64,000 nt of DNA, taken from contig NZ_JAJJZG010000002.1 of the NCBI RefSeq assembly GCF_021028995.1, forward strand, positions 124,001 to 188,000, given 5' to 3'. Source of the DNA: Halobacterium sp. KA-4. GTDB lineage: Archaea; Halobacteriota; Halobacteria; Halobacteriales; Halobacteriaceae. The notes under the pieces are model-generated. The model ran no database searches and had not been told where the DNA came from. It saw nothing but the letters and a program-made list of their open reading frames with translations. Positions 44,140 through 53,644 of the stretch are shown piece after piece. A program made the position numbers and the translations under genes. How positions within the stretch are numbered: position 1 is the first letter of the stretch; each line of letters starts with the position of its first letter.

Positions 44140-44936
44140 TCGCCGACCACCCCCTTCTCGCGGAGCACGTCAGCGAGTTTCCCCGCCTGCTCGCTGGCGT
44201 CGCCGTCGAGGTACTGGGCCTCGCTCTCGGTCTCGGGCTCGTACATCGCCGTCACGTCGAGGCTGCTGGCGACATCTTCGGCACCGACTCCGAGGTCGGC
44301 GAGGCTCTGCACGTCCAGTGGCTTCGACTGCGCCTGGCGGATGCCCCGGAGGCTGGCGTAGCGGGGCTCGTTGATGCCCGTCTGGATGGCCAGCACCGCC
44401 GGGAGTTCGACGTCCGTGAGTTCCTCGATGCCGCCTTCGAGTTCACGGCGGACCGAGGCGACGCTTTCGTCGACGACTTTCTCGGTGTCGAGGGCGTTCA
44501 CGACCGCTGCCCACTCGAAGCCGACTGTTTCGGCGAGCGCGACGCCGGTCGCGCCGAAGCTGTCGTCGTTGGCCTGCACGCCCGAGAACACGAGGTCCGG
44601 GTTCTCGGCTTCGACGACAGCGCCGAGCAGTCGTGCTTTCGTCTCGACGTCGAGCAGTTCGACGTCCGCGATGGCGTCGTCCCAGACGCGGACCGCGCGG
44701 TCGGCGCCCTTCGCCAGCGCCATCCGAATCGTCTCCTCGCTTCGCTCGGGGCCGATGGTGACCGCGACGACTTCGACGTCGTCGCCGGCTTCCGCGAGCT
44801 GGACGGCCTCCTCGACGGCGTAGTCGTCCCACTCGTTGAGGTCGTAGTCGAGGTACGTCTCCTCGATTTCCGTGCCGGAAATCTCGAAGTCGTCCTCGAC
44901 AGTAGCGACCTCCTTGACGGTGACGAGAACCTTCAT
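44136..44936 (-). CDS. etfB: Electron transfer flavoprotein beta subunit
   Basis: A 266-residue partner of EtfA that holds AMP in the heterodimer. Motifs: DYDLNEWDDYAVEEAVQL (about 28-45), ALAKGADRAVRVWDDA near residue 73, GVQANDDSFGATGVALAE near residue 117, and ELPAVLAIQTGINEPRYASL near residue 184 (AVLAIQTGINEPRYASL). ATG at 44936. No dedicated ETF:quinone oxidoreductase or acyl-CoA dehydrogenase gene lies within the window. Confidence 0.93.
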   Translation of the reverse strand: MKVLVTVKEVATVEDDFEISGTEIEETYLDYDLNEWDDYAVEEAVQLAEAGDDVEVVAVTIGPERSEETIRMALAKGADRAVRVWDDAIADVELLDVETKARLLGAVVEAENPDLVFSGVQANDDSFGATGVALAETVGFEWAAVVNALDTEKVVDESVASVRRELEGGIEELTDVELPAVLAIQTGINEPRYASLRGIRQAQSKPLDVQSLADLGVGAEDVASSLDVTAMYEPETESEAQYLDGDASEQAGKLADVLREKGVVGE

Positions 44937-45022
44937 CGTGCGTGAGTGCTCCGGGACGGAGGTAAACGTTTTCGGAACCGCGAGGAGCGCACGAACAGTT
45001 TCTCCGGCGTTCCGGCGGGACG

Positions 45023-46171
45023 TTACTCCTCGCCGAGGTCGTCGTTGACGCCCTCTCCGGGCAGCGAGATGAGATTCTCGCGGCCGATGCGGAGCTTCTC
45101 GACGCGGCCCTCCTCGGCCATCGAAGAGAGTAACTGGGAGACTTTCGCCGTCGACCACCGCGTCTCCTCGACGATTTCGGACTGTTTCATCCGGCCGCCG
45201 TGCTCGTGTAGTAGTCGCTCGACGCGCTCCTCGTCGCTCAACAGCTCGGGGTCGACGTCCTCGGGTTCGGACTCGGCGGCTTCGCCCGCCGTCGTCGCCG
45301 CGGCACCTCCAACCGATTCCGTCGGTTCGGTCCCCGCTTCGGATTCCACGGACGGCTCGCCGGACGCAGCCTCGCCGCCGGACTCGCTGCTCTGGATGCT
45401 ATCGCGAACGCGGCGCAGCCACGAGAGCGCCGGCTCGCCACGGTAGTACGCCCACACGGACGCGCCGCCCGCGACGAGCGCGAAGAGACCGACGACGACG
45501 AGCGCGGCCATCGAGACGCCGACCACGGAGTTGGCTTCGGTGAACACGACCGTCGGTTCGTCGGAGCCGAACGTCTGTGGCCCGTTCCATCGGTACGCAC
45601 CGTTCGCGATGCTGTCGGGCCCAGGCTCGACCTGGTCAGTGTCGTAGCCGTCGGGCGGCCGAATCGTCAACGTCTGGTTCGCCGCGAGGTCGCCGAACCA
45701 CCCCGTGGAGAACGCGTCGACGACCAGTCGCTCCTCCTCGACGCGCGAGAAGTTCGTCCACGTGAATTCGATGGTGAGCACGCCCGTGGAGTTGTTCCCT
45801 TCCCGCACGATGTGCGAGGACCGGCTGGCGTCCCGGATTTCCATCTCCCGGCCGACGCTTTCGCTGACCGACGGGGCGACCGCGCGGAACACGTCCACGG
45901 AGAACTCGCTGTCCGTCTCGCCGGCTTCGAATCGCTCGCGGAGCCGCTCGAACGCCGCGGTGGCGTTGGCGTCCTCGAGGGGGTACTTCGCAGAGACGTT
46001 CCAGCGCGCCGCACCGTCGGACTGAATCTGGACGGTGATGTCGACGCCCGACGCTGCCGGCTCGGTATCTTCTTGGAGGGCGGCCGACTGCGGAGCGGGC
46101 GCTCCGACTGCACCGGCCACGGGCACGGCGAGGAGACAGACGACGGCGACGAGGAGGGCGGCCTGCCGCAT
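45023..46171 (-). CDS. Signal-peptide, membrane-anchored HTH protein
   Basis: A 382-residue protein with three parts: a signal peptide (residues 1-20, LLVAVVCLLAVPVAGAVG), an extracellular domain of about 200 residues, a membrane span near SMAALVVVGLFALVAGGASVW (in parts: AALVVVGLFALVAGGASVW), and a cytoplasmic tail with an acidic linker and a winged HTH (RVERLLHEHGGRMKQSEIVE; WSTAKVSQLLSSMAEEGRVE) at about 300-365. Such proteins are common in haloarchaea and may sense envelope conditions. The ATG at 46171 fits a TATA-like AGAAAATAC near 46209-46201. Confidence 0.8.
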   Translation of the reverse strand: MRQAALLVAVVCLLAVPVAGAVGAPAPQSAALQEDTEPAASGVDITVQIQSDGAARWNVSAKYPLEDANATAAFERLRERFEAGETDSEFSVDVFRAVAPSVSESVGREMEIRDASRSSHIVREGNNSTGVLTIEFTWTNFSRVEEERLVVDAFSTGWFGDLAANQTLTIRPPDGYDTDQVEPGPDSIANGAYRWNGPQTFGSDEPTVVFTEANSVVGVSMAALVVVGLFALVAGGASVWAYYRGEPALSWLRRVRDSIQSSESGGEAASGEPSVESEAGTEPTESVGGAAATTAGEAAESEPEDVDPELLSDEERVERLLHEHGGRMKQSEIVEETRWSTAKVSQLLSSMAEEGRVEKLRIGRENLISLPGEGVNDDLGEE

Positions 46172-46379
46172 ACCAATTCCGTCCACCCCGCTCGTGCAAA
46201 GTATTTTCTATCCCGTGGAATCTGCCACCTCGCCGGCGACGCGGCCGAATTCCGCAGCCACAGTCGTTACAGCGGTCTAACAAGACGTTCCGGCGCGTGA
46301 ACCGGCGGCGCTCCGACCGAGACTCCGCTGCCTTCGTCGTCTCCTCATCGTTTTGTCGGGTGCGGCCGAACGCGTTCTC

Positions 46380-47587
46380 ATGTCCCGCGTCCGCCCCGCC
46401 CTCGCCGCCGTCCTCCTCGTCGTCGCGACGACGGCCACGCTCGCCGCCAGCGGGACGTCGCTACACCCGCCGAACCCAGCGACAACCCCATCGTCGGTAC
46501 GTCCGAGCGCTCCTCGCACGTGCTCCTCCTCACGGAGGCCGACGCAGCGGCCTACGACGAACCGAACGCGTCCGTGACGAGCACGCTCGAAACCGGTCAC
46601 GCTGACCTCGCCATCGACCTCCAATTCGGCGAGGTCGAACAGCGCCTCGTGGCGACGGACAACCGGTCCGCTCGCCGCGAAATCCTCCAGAACGCCACCG
46701 ACGAGGCCGCCGAACGCGTCGCGAAACTCTGTGCTCGTGCGACCGCCGCCAACGACGCGTACCGGGACGGCGAGATGACCGCCGTAGCGTACGTCCGCAC
46801 GCTCGGCGCGGTTCACGCGGAAGCCAGCAGCCTCTCCTCAATGCTCTGGAGTACGTCTAGCCCGGGAACGCTGTACACCTACGCCATCGGGAACAGCTTC
46901 TCCGAAACCGGCACGCGAGTGTACCAACTCCGCGCACAACTGGCGACCGTCGAGGGGCCGGTCCGGGAGCTCGTCGCCAAGGTTGTCCACGGCGACCGCG
47001 ACCAGATTCGGGTCCACGTGACCGCCGGCAACGGCGTCATGCTGTCGACCATCGACGACAGCCAGTACGTCCGCGAGACCGTCCGCCCGGACAACGCCGA
47101 TGACAGTCTCGGCGGCGACTTCTCCGAGGCGTCGGCGATTATCCAGGCGCAGTATCCGTGGCCGGCGAACCAGTCGACGTCGCCGTGCATCACCGAGACA
47201 CACGGCGGGTACGCCTTCTACTACCGGACGAACTACGGCCACGGCCAAATCACGGCGTACATCGACACGACGACCGAGCGCGTCTACGCGGAACACCACC
47301 AGCAGACGCTCGCACAGCTCCCCGCCGACGCCGAACGGAACGACACCGAGAACAACGCGACACTGACCACGTCCCGAACGTACGCTGGCGGGCCGCTGCT
47401 CGTTCGGATGGAGAACGAAGCCAGCGAACCCCTCGACACGACGGTCTCACTGAACGGGACGGTCGCCGGTCACACCGGCGCCGACGGCCGGCTCTGGCTG
47501 TTGAGTCCGGCCGGCGAGTACAACGTCACGACAGTGCACGACGGGACGACGCTGGAAGTCAACGTGACCGCACGACCGTCGCCTTGA
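46380..47587 (+). pseudogene. Exported haloarchaeal surface protein, frameshifted
   Basis: The N-terminus MSRVRPALAAVLLVVATTAT is a clear signal peptide, but it is in a different frame from the remaining protein. The main frame begins around 46460 with ATPAEPSDNPIVGTSERSSH and continues LLLTEADAAAYDEPNASVTS to the stop at 47587. A single missing base near 46455-46460 would join the two to about 402 residues. The body has helical segments (about 45-170), an Asn/Thr-rich domain and Ig-like ending LNGTVAGHTGADGRLWLLSP. Function unknown; the divergent neighbour encodes a membrane HTH protein. Confidence 0.7.
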
Positions 47588-47638
47588 CGTTCCGAATCGT
47601 CCGAGCGTTCTTGTAGGAGAGCGCGACCACTGGAGCGC

Positions 47639-48100
47639 GTGGCTCGCGGCTACGCGCCCGTCGCGGTCGTGCTCCTGCTCGCGGTCACCGTCGTCGCCGC
47701 GGCAGCCGTCGCGACCGCCGTTCCCGCGCTCCCCGGAGACCCGCCGCCACAACGCGCGGTAGACGCCGACGCGACCAGCGACGGCCGCGTCACGGTCACG
47801 CTGCTCTCCGGGGAACCGCTTGACGTCCAGAGTGCGACCGTTCGCGTCGCGGTCGACGGCGAGCCGCTGGCTCATCAGTCGCCCGTGCCCTACTTCGCGG
47901 CGCGCGGATTCCGCGGCGGGCCGACCGGCCCGTTCAACGTCGCCGCCGACTCGTCGTGGACGGTGGGTGAAACGGCGTCGCTACAGGTCGCAGGGACGAA
48001 CAGTCCCGAGTTGCGGGTAGGTGCGACGCTCACCGTGCGCGTGCTCGTCAGCGGACAGGTCGTCGCTGTCGGCGAGACGACCGTCGAGAAGGCGTCGTAG
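47639..48100 (+). CDS. Type IV pilin-like exported protein
   Basis: A 153-residue protein starting at GTG 47639. The N-terminus RGYAPVAVVLLLAVTVVAAA resembles the class III pilin / DUF1628-like signal of haloarchaeal type IV pilins, in which a hydrophobic helix follows a charged, Gly-containing cleavage region. The rest is a beta-rich domain (SLQVAGTNSPELRVGATLTV). It is 52 bp downstream of the frameshifted surface protein and may be in the same operon. A pilus or surface role is inferred. Confidence 0.65.
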   Translation: MARGYAPVAVVLLLAVTVVAAAAVATAVPALPGDPPPQRAVDADATSDGRVTVTLLSGEPLDVQSATVRVAVDGEPLAHQSPVPYFAARGFRGGPTGPFNVAADSSWTVGETASLQVAGTNSPELRVGATLTVRVLVSGQVVAVGETTVEKAS

Positions 48101-48126
48101 TCGTCAGGTAGAGGCGTCGGTGTTAG

Positions 48127-48771
48127 TCAGGCCGAGGCGTCGTCGCTCTCGTCGACAGGCGCTCGCGCGAGCGTGACGATGGCCCGCGGACTCCCAGGTT
48201 TCGCCTGCATCACGTGGTGTTCGACGTCGACGAAGCCGGCTTCCGCGAACATCCGGTCGGCCTCGGCCTCGTCGTAGAACAGCATGATGGCGTCGGCGAC
48301 CTTCTGGAACACCGTCGAATTCGGGTAGTCGGGGCCGACGACGACCGTCCACTCGCCAGGCTTCAGCACACGCCGAATCTCGCGCAGCCCCTCCACGGGG
48401 TTGGGCCAGTACTCGATGGAGCCCGACGACCACACGGCGTCGAACGTGTCGTCCTTGAACGGCAGGCGCTCGGCGTCACCGTAGTGGAACGCCACGGGGT
48501 CGTGCTTGCCGAGCTTCTCCCGCGCCTTGGCGAGCTGGTGTCGGCTCTGGTCGAGGCCGTAGACGTCGTCAGTGTACTGGAGGAGTCCCTCCGTGCCGAA
48601 GCCGGTGCCACAGCCGACGTCGAGTACGCGGTCGTCGGCGTCGAGGTCGAGCAGTTCGAGCGCCTCGTCGCGCATCTCCTCGTTCCACACGAACGGGTTG
48701 ACGCGGTCGTACACCTTCGAGAGGTACTTGTAGAAGGTGCGGGCGCGCGCCTTGTCTTCGAGGACTCCCAT
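48127..48771 (-). CDS. Class I SAM-dependent methyltransferase
   Basis: A 214-residue methyltransferase with motif I VLDVGCGTGFGTEG (near residue 49), DAERLPFKDDTFDAVWSSGS (near 98, motif II region) and VLKPGEWTVVVGPDYPNS. It resembles UbiE/MenG-type quinone or MPBQ/MSBQ methyltransferases, so a role in menaquinone or another lipid ring methylation is plausible but unproven. A CTATTATGC box lies 30 nt upstream. It is divergent from the atp operon. Confidence 0.88.
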   Translation of the reverse strand: MGVLEDKARARTFYKYLSKVYDRVNPFVWNEEMRDEALELLDLDADDRVLDVGCGTGFGTEGLLQYTDDVYGLDQSRHQLAKAREKLGKHDPVAFHYGDAERLPFKDDTFDAVWSSGSIEYWPNPVEGLREIRRVLKPGEWTVVVGPDYPNSTVFQKVADAIMLFYDEAEADRMFAEAGFVDVEHHVMQAKPGSPRAIVTLARAPVDESDDASA

Positions 48772-48796
48772 TACTCCGGAATTGCGCCCGAGGACG

Positions 48797-48805
48797 CATA
48801 ATAGC
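48797..48805 (-). promoter_or_regulatory. TATA box of the methyltransferase gene
   Basis: CTATTATGC on the minus strand, centred about 30 nt upstream of the start codon at 48771. Confidence 0.5.
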
Positions 48806-48835
48806 TTGCGTTAGCGCCCGCGAACTTCGCAACTA

Positions 48836-48842
48836 CCATATA
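48836..48842 (+). promoter_or_regulatory. Likely TATA box of the atp operon
   Basis: CCATATA, centred about 37 nt from the atpH ATG, giving a leader of about 10 nt. No other gene is between it and the operon. Confidence 0.55.
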
Positions 48843-48875
48843 GGCCGTGGCCAAACTTCCGCCCGGTAAGAGTGT

Positions 48876-49208
48876 ATGCCAAGGCCAGAGGTTCTCGAAG
48901 ATATCAAATCGGCTGAATCGGACGCCGACGACATCGTGGCCGAGGCGGAGGAGGACCGCGAGGAACGGTTGTCCGAAGCCCGGCAGCGGGCCGATGAAAT
49001 CCGCGACGAAGCGGAGGAGGAGGCTCGCGAGCTGAAAGAACAAAAACTCGAAGAGGCACGCGAAGACATCGAGGCGGAGCGCGACCGCATCCTCGAAGAG
49101 GGCGAAGCCGAGCGCGAGCAGCTCGAAGCCCTCGCGGACGAGAACGAGGAGGACGCAGTCGCGTACGCCGTCGAACAGTTCGAGGAGGCGGTACATGCTC
49201 AGACCTGA
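48876..49208 (+). CDS. atpH: A-type ATP synthase subunit H
   Basis: A 110-residue, highly charged coiled-coil protein (EARQRADEIRDEAEEEAREL, with long Glu/Ala/Arg heptads). In archaeal A-ATPases subunit H dimerises with E to form the peripheral stalks. It is the first gene of the operon and overlaps atpI by 14 bp. Confidence 0.9.
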   Translation: MPRPEVLEDIKSAESDADDIVAEAEEDREERLSEARQRADEIRDEAEEEARELKEQKLEEAREDIEAERDRILEEGEAEREQLEALADENEEDAVAYAVEQFEEAVHAQT

Positions 49209-51375
49209 GCGCATGAGCAAGGTGTCGGTGACGGGCTCGAAGCGCGTCATCGACGACGTCATCGAGACGATTCACGACCTGAATCTCGTCCACCTCTCGG
49301 ACTACGACGGCGAAATCGAGGGGTTCGACAACGGCAACCCGATGGAGGGTGCCGACGACGCCTCCGAGAAGCTCGTCACGGTGCGGTCGCTGGAGTCGAC
49401 TCTCGACATCGACGAGGCCGACGCCGGCCCGACCCGCATCGTCACCGAGGAAGCCCTCGAGACGGAACTCGAGGAGATTCGCGTCGAAGTCAACGAGCTC
49501 GACGACCGGTACAGCGAGCTCGAGGACGAACTCCGCGACGTCGAAGAGCGAATCGACGCCGTCGAACCGTTCGCGGACCTCGGCATCGACCTCGACCTGC
49601 TCAGCGGCTACGACAGCCTGCAGGTCGCAGTCGGTGAGGGGAACGCCGACGACGTCCGCGACGAACTCCGGACCGCGGAACCCATCGAGGCGTTCGAGGT
49701 CTTCGAGGGGGACGACACGCTCGCGGTGTTCGCGTACCCGCGCAGCGACGACCCCGACGCGCTCGACGACGCGCTCGTCGGCGTGGAGTTCGCGCGACTG
49801 GAGGTCCCGGACGCCGAGGGCAGCCCCGAGGCGTACGTCGAGGACCTCCGTCACGAGCGCGAGACTATCGAGTCGAAGCTCGACAGCGTGGAGAGCGAAC
49901 TCGACGACCTCCGCGTGGAGCACGCGGGCTTCCTGCTGGCCGCCGAGGAGAAACTCTCCATCGACGTCCAGAAGGCCGAAGTCCCGCTGCAGTTCGCGAC
50001 CACCGAGCGCGCGTTCGTCGCCGAGGGCTGGATTCCCAGCGACGAGTACGCGACGTTCGTCGAGGGCATCCAGGACGCCGTCGGCGAGCACGCTGCCGTC
50101 GAGGAACTCGAACAGGCGGACTACGAGCCGTCCGGTCACGGCCACCACGGCCCCGTCGAAGAGGGGCACGACGTGGAGGAGGCCGCGACCGACGGTGGGA
50201 CGGCCGCCGAATTCGACGCCGACGACAGCCCGCCGGTCATCCAGGACAACCCCGCGCCGACGCGCCCGTTCGAGGCGCTGACGGAGGTCATCAACCGACC
50301 GAAGTACACGGAACTCGACCCGACGGTCGTGCTGTTCCTGACGTTCCCGGCGTTCTACGGGTTCATGATCGGTGACCTCGGGTACGGCATCCTGTACGCC
50401 GCGCTCGGCTTCTGGCTGTACCGCGGTTTCGACAGCGAGATGATTTCGAAGCTCGGTGGCGTCGCCATGTGGGCCGGCGGATTCACGGCCCTGTTCGGCG
50501 TGTTGTACGGCGAAATATTCGGTCTCCACCTCGTCACGGAGTACCTGTGGCACGGCGTGTTCCACCTCGCGGACGCCCCGCTGAAGAAGGGGCTGCACGT
50601 CGGCGCGTTCGCCGAACTGTGGCTCGCGGCGAGCCTCCTGTTCGGCATCGCGCATCTCGCCATCGGCTACCTGTTCGGGCTCGTCAACGAGACGCGCTCG
50701 CACGGCGTCAAGGCCGCCGTCACGGAGAGCGGCGGTCCGCTCCTGCTGATGGCAGGGGTCGGCGCGTGGCTGTTCAGCACGCACATGCAGTCCGGCGGCG
50801 GTCCGCGCCCCGAACTGCTCTACCGCGCGCTCGAGCTCCCGCCCATCGTGGGCATCGTGGGGCTCGCGCTCGCGCTCGTCGGCCTCGTACTCGTGACAAT
50901 CGGCGAGGGCGCTGCCGGGTTCCTCGAGAGCCCGACGTACGCGCTCGTCAACACGGTCTCCTACACGCGGATTGCGGCGGTCCTGCTCGCGAAGGCGGGC
51001 ATGGCGTACGTCGTCAATCTGCTCGTGTTCGGCGCCTACGAACTCCACCTCGAAGAACCCGAGACGGTCGAGTACATGTTCGGCCTGTTCTCGGCGGTCA
51101 TCGAGCACGAGACGCACTTCATGCTGTTCAGCACCGACACCCACGGGGGCGAGGTGCTGTTCCCCGGCCTGGTTCACATGGGCACCGCAGGGGTGCTGGC
51201 CGGCATCGTCGTGCTCGTACTCGGGCACCTCCTCGTGCTGGCGCTCGGCGTCACATCGGCCGGCTTACAGACGCTACGCCTCGAATACGTGGAGTTCTTT
51301 AACAAGTTTTATGAGGGCGGTGGCGAGAAGTACCACCCGTTCGGCTACCAGCGAAACTACACCACTGAGGACTAA
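49195..51375 (+). CDS. atpI: A-type ATP synthase subunit I (a)
   Basis: The 726-residue membrane subunit that forms the ion half-channels and the stator. The N-terminal half (about 1-350) is acidic and cytoplasmic, beginning MLRPERMSKVSVTGSKRVID. The C-terminal half has about eight membrane spans, with the family regions FLTFPAFYGFMIGDLGYGIL (near residue 380) and MFGLFSAVIEHETHFMLF (near residue 625). It couples proton (or sodium) flow to rotation. It ends 5 nt before atpK. Confidence 0.95.
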   Translation: MLRPERMSKVSVTGSKRVIDDVIETIHDLNLVHLSDYDGEIEGFDNGNPMEGADDASEKLVTVRSLESTLDIDEADAGPTRIVTEEALETELEEIRVEVNELDDRYSELEDELRDVEERIDAVEPFADLGIDLDLLSGYDSLQVAVGEGNADDVRDELRTAEPIEAFEVFEGDDTLAVFAYPRSDDPDALDDALVGVEFARLEVPDAEGSPEAYVEDLRHERETIESKLDSVESELDDLRVEHAGFLLAAEEKLSIDVQKAEVPLQFATTERAFVAEGWIPSDEYATFVEGIQDAVGEHAAVEELEQADYEPSGHGHHGPVEEGHDVEEAATDGGTAAEFDADDSPPVIQDNPAPTRPFEALTEVINRPKYTELDPTVVLFLTFPAFYGFMIGDLGYGILYAALGFWLYRGFDSEMISKLGGVAMWAGGFTALFGVLYGEIFGLHLVTEYLWHGVFHLADAPLKKGLHVGAFAELWLAASLLFGIAHLAIGYLFGLVNETRSHGVKAAVTESGGPLLLMAGVGAWLFSTHMQSGGGPRPELLYRALELPPIVGIVGLALALVGLVLVTIGEGAAGFLESPTYALVNTVSYTRIAAVLLAKAGMAYVVNLLVFGAYELHLEEPETVEYMFGLFSAVIEHETHFMLFSTDTHGGEVLFPGLVHMGTAGVLAGIVVLVLGHLLVLALGVTSAGLQTLRLEYVEFFNKFYEGGGEKYHPFGYQRNYTTED

Positions 51376-51380
51376 GTAAA

Positions 51381-51650
51381 ATGTTCGACACAATTCCAGA
51401 ATTCGTCACGGTCGCACAGCAAACGACAGGCAGCAGCCCCGCAATCACCCCGAAGTCCGCCGCCGCACTCGCCGTCGGTCTCGCCGCCCTCGCCGCAGGG
51501 TACGCGGAGCGCGGCATCGGTAGCGCCGCCGTCGGCGCCATCGCGGAAGACCAGGACCTCTTCGGTACGGGCCTCATTCTGACGGTCCTCCCGGAGACGC
51601 TGGTCATCCTCGCGCTGGTCGTCGTCTTCGTCGTGCCGTCCGCATTCTAA
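51381..51650 (+). CDS. atpK: A-type ATP synthase subunit K (c, proteolipid)
   Basis: An 89-residue c-type proteolipid with a short N-terminal extension, two membrane helices (about 25-48 and 62-87) and the ion-binding Glu in ILTVLPETLVILALVVV (near residue 72). The hairpin is a single one, so one carboxylate per subunit is expected. A Gly/Ala-rich first helix (SAAALAVGLAALAAGYAERG) fits the rotor ring. Confidence 0.94.
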   Translation: MFDTIPEFVTVAQQTTGSSPAITPKSAAALAVGLAALAAGYAERGIGSAAVGAIAEDQDLFGTGLILTVLPETLVILALVVVFVVPSAF

Positions 51651-51672
51651 ACCACCGTCCCCCCTCTCATCT

Positions 51673-52260
51673 ATGAGCTTGGAAACAGTAGTTGAGGACA
51701 TTCGAGACGAGGCCCGCGAGCGCGCGAAGGAGATTCGGAACGATGCCGAATCGCGCGCCGAGGAGATTGTCGCGGACGCCGAAGCCGACGCCGAGGAGGT
51801 TCTCTCCGAGGCCGAAGCCGACGCCGAGCGCGAAATCGAGCGGGAGCGCGAGCAGCGCCTCTCCAGCGCGAAACTCGAGGCCAAGCAGATGCGCCTCGAA
51901 GCGCGCCGCGACGCCCTCGAGGACGTCCGCGAAACCGCCGAGGAGGAAATCGCCGCCATCGACGGCGACGACCGCGAGGAACTCACTCGCGCCCTCCTCG
52001 ACGCTGCGGCCGACGAATTCGACGCCGACGCCGACGTCAGCGTCTACGGCCGCGCGGACGACGAGGACCTCATCTCGGACATCCTCGACGACTACGACGG
52101 TTACGAGTACGCCGGCGAGCACGACTGTCTCGGCGGCGTCGTTGTCGAGAGCGAGACGTCTCGGGTCCGGGTGAACAACACGTTCGACTCGGTCATCGAC
52201 GACGTCTGGGAGAACAACCTGAAGGAAATCAGCGCACGCCTCTTCGACGAGGAGCAATGA
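51673..52260 (+). CDS. atpE: A-type ATP synthase subunit E
   Basis: A 195-residue peripheral-stalk subunit: an N-terminal coiled coil (EARERAKEIRNDAESRAEEI) to about residue 100 and a C-terminal globular domain (HDCLGGVVVESETSRVRVNN) that contacts the catalytic head. It is overlapped by the atpC start as ATGA. Confidence 0.94.
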   Translation: MSLETVVEDIRDEARERAKEIRNDAESRAEEIVADAEADAEEVLSEAEADAEREIEREREQRLSSAKLEAKQMRLEARRDALEDVRETAEEEIAAIDGDDREELTRALLDAAADEFDADADVSVYGRADDEDLISDILDDYDGYEYAGEHDCLGGVVVESETSRVRVNNTFDSVIDDVWENNLKEISARLFDEEQ

Positions 52261-53306
52261 GCGTGTACGGGTCGGCAAACTACGAGTACGTGGTCGCCCG
52301 CGTCCGCCACCGCCGAGCCAGCCTGTTCAGCGACGACGAGTACCGGAAACTGCTCCGCATGGGCACGGGCGAAATCGCCCGGTTCATGGAGGAGACCCAG
52401 TACGAGGACGCGGTCAACGCGCTGGGCTCGCGGTTCAGCGGCGTCGACCTCGTCGAGCACGCGCTCAACGAGACGCTCGCCGAGGACTTCCAGGACTTGC
52501 TGCGGTACAGCGAGGGCCGGCTCTACGAGCAGGTCGTCCGCTACCTCCGCAAATTCGACGCGTGGAACGTCAAGACCGTGCTTCGCGGGCTCTACTCGGG
52601 CGCGACCGACGAGGAGGTCCGCTCGGACCTCATCGACGCCGGCGAGTTCGAGGACGCGTTCCTCGACCGCCTGGTCGCCGCCGAGTCCATCGAGTCCGTC
52701 GTCGAGCTACTCGACGGCACGCGGTTCGAGACGTACCTCGACAGCGCGTTCGAGGCCTACGAGGAGTCCGGGACGCTGGTCCCGCTGGAGAACGCGGTCG
52801 ACCGCGCGTACTACGAGAACCTCGTGCCCGACGAGTCCGCGCGCGGCGAGGCCGCGCAGCTCTACCGGGAGTTCCTCGAAGCCGAAATCGACTTCCGGAA
52901 CGTCCGGAACGCGCTACGGCTGGCGCGGTCGGGTGCCGACGTCGACCCCGCGGAGTACTTCATCGACGGCGGCGCGCTGTTCGACCGGAAGGAGGTCGGC
53001 CAGCTCGTCGCGGACCGTTCGACGCTGGTCACGCGCATCCGTGAGAGAAAGTACGGCGACGAGCTCTCGAAGGCGCTGGACGAGCTGGAGGACGCGGAGA
53101 GCCTCATCGGCTTCGAGCACGCCCTCGACCGGGCGCTGCTGGAGTACTCCGACCACCTCTCGTACGTCTACCCGCTGTCGGTCTGTCCGGTGCTGGCGTA
53201 CGTCCTCGCGAAGGAACGCGAAGTGGACAACATCCGTGCCATCGCTCGCGGCCGCGAAGCCGGCCTGAGCGAGGCGGAAATCGAAGAGGAGCTGGTCATC
53301 CTATGA
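52257..53306 (+). CDS. atpC: A-type ATP synthase subunit C (d)
   Basis: The 349-residue helical funnel that joins the central stalk to the proteolipid ring. Begins [20 protein letters not shown]; repeated motif of three helical lobes; the C-terminus has [20 protein letters not shown] and [13 protein letters not shown]. It overlaps both atpE and atpF by 4 bp (ATGA). Confidence 0.93.
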   Translation: MSVYGSANYEYVVARVRHRRASLFSDDEYRKLLRMGTGEIARFMEETQYEDAVNALGSRFSGVDLVEHALNETLAEDFQDLLRYSEGRLYEQVVRYLRKFDAWNVKTVLRGLYSGATDEEVRSDLIDAGEFEDAFLDRLVAAESIESVVELLDGTRFETYLDSAFEAYEESGTLVPLENAVDRAYYENLVPDESARGEAAQLYREFLEAEIDFRNVRNALRLARSGADVDPAEYFIDGGALFDRKEVGQLVADRSTLVTRIRERKYGDELSKALDELEDAESLIGFEHALDRALLEYSDHLSYVYPLSVCPVLAYVLAKEREVDNIRAIARGREAGLSEAEIEEELVIL

Positions 53307-53644
53307 GCCAGGAAATCGCAGTCGTCGGCAGCCCGGACTTCACTACCGGGTTCCGGCTCGCGGGCGTCCGGAAATTCGAGAACGTCCCGCAGGACGAGAA
53401 AGACGAAGCGCTCGACGACGCAGTCGAGTCGGTGCTGGCAGACGAGGACGTCGGCATCGCGGTGATGCACGACGACGACCTCGACGCGCTCTCGCGGCAG
53501 GTCCGCGAGGAAGTCGAGACGAGCGTAGAGCCGACGTTCGTGACCATCGGCGGCGGTGCCGCCGGCGGGAGCGGACTGCGCGACCAGATCAAGCGAGCCA
53601 TCGGGATCGACCTGATGGCCGAAGAAGACGAATCCAACGAATGA
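53303..53644 (+). CDS. atpF: A-type ATP synthase subunit F
   Basis: A 113-residue central-stalk subunit, Rossmann-like: [20 protein letters not shown] at the N-terminus, followed by [17 protein letters not shown]. Overlaps atpC and atpA by 4 bp on either side, showing tight translational coupling. Confidence 0.92.
   Translation: MSQEIAVVGSPDFTTGFRLAGVRKFENVPQDEKDEALDDAVESVLADEDVGIAVMHDDDLDALSRQVREEVETSVEPTFVTIGGGAAGGSGLRDQIKRAIGIDLMAEEDESNE

Noticed and set aside
48904-51228. 774-codon reading frame on the minus strand across atpH and atpI
   Set aside because: The plus strand holds clear ATP synthase subunits; the long minus frame is a by-product of the third-position G/C bias.
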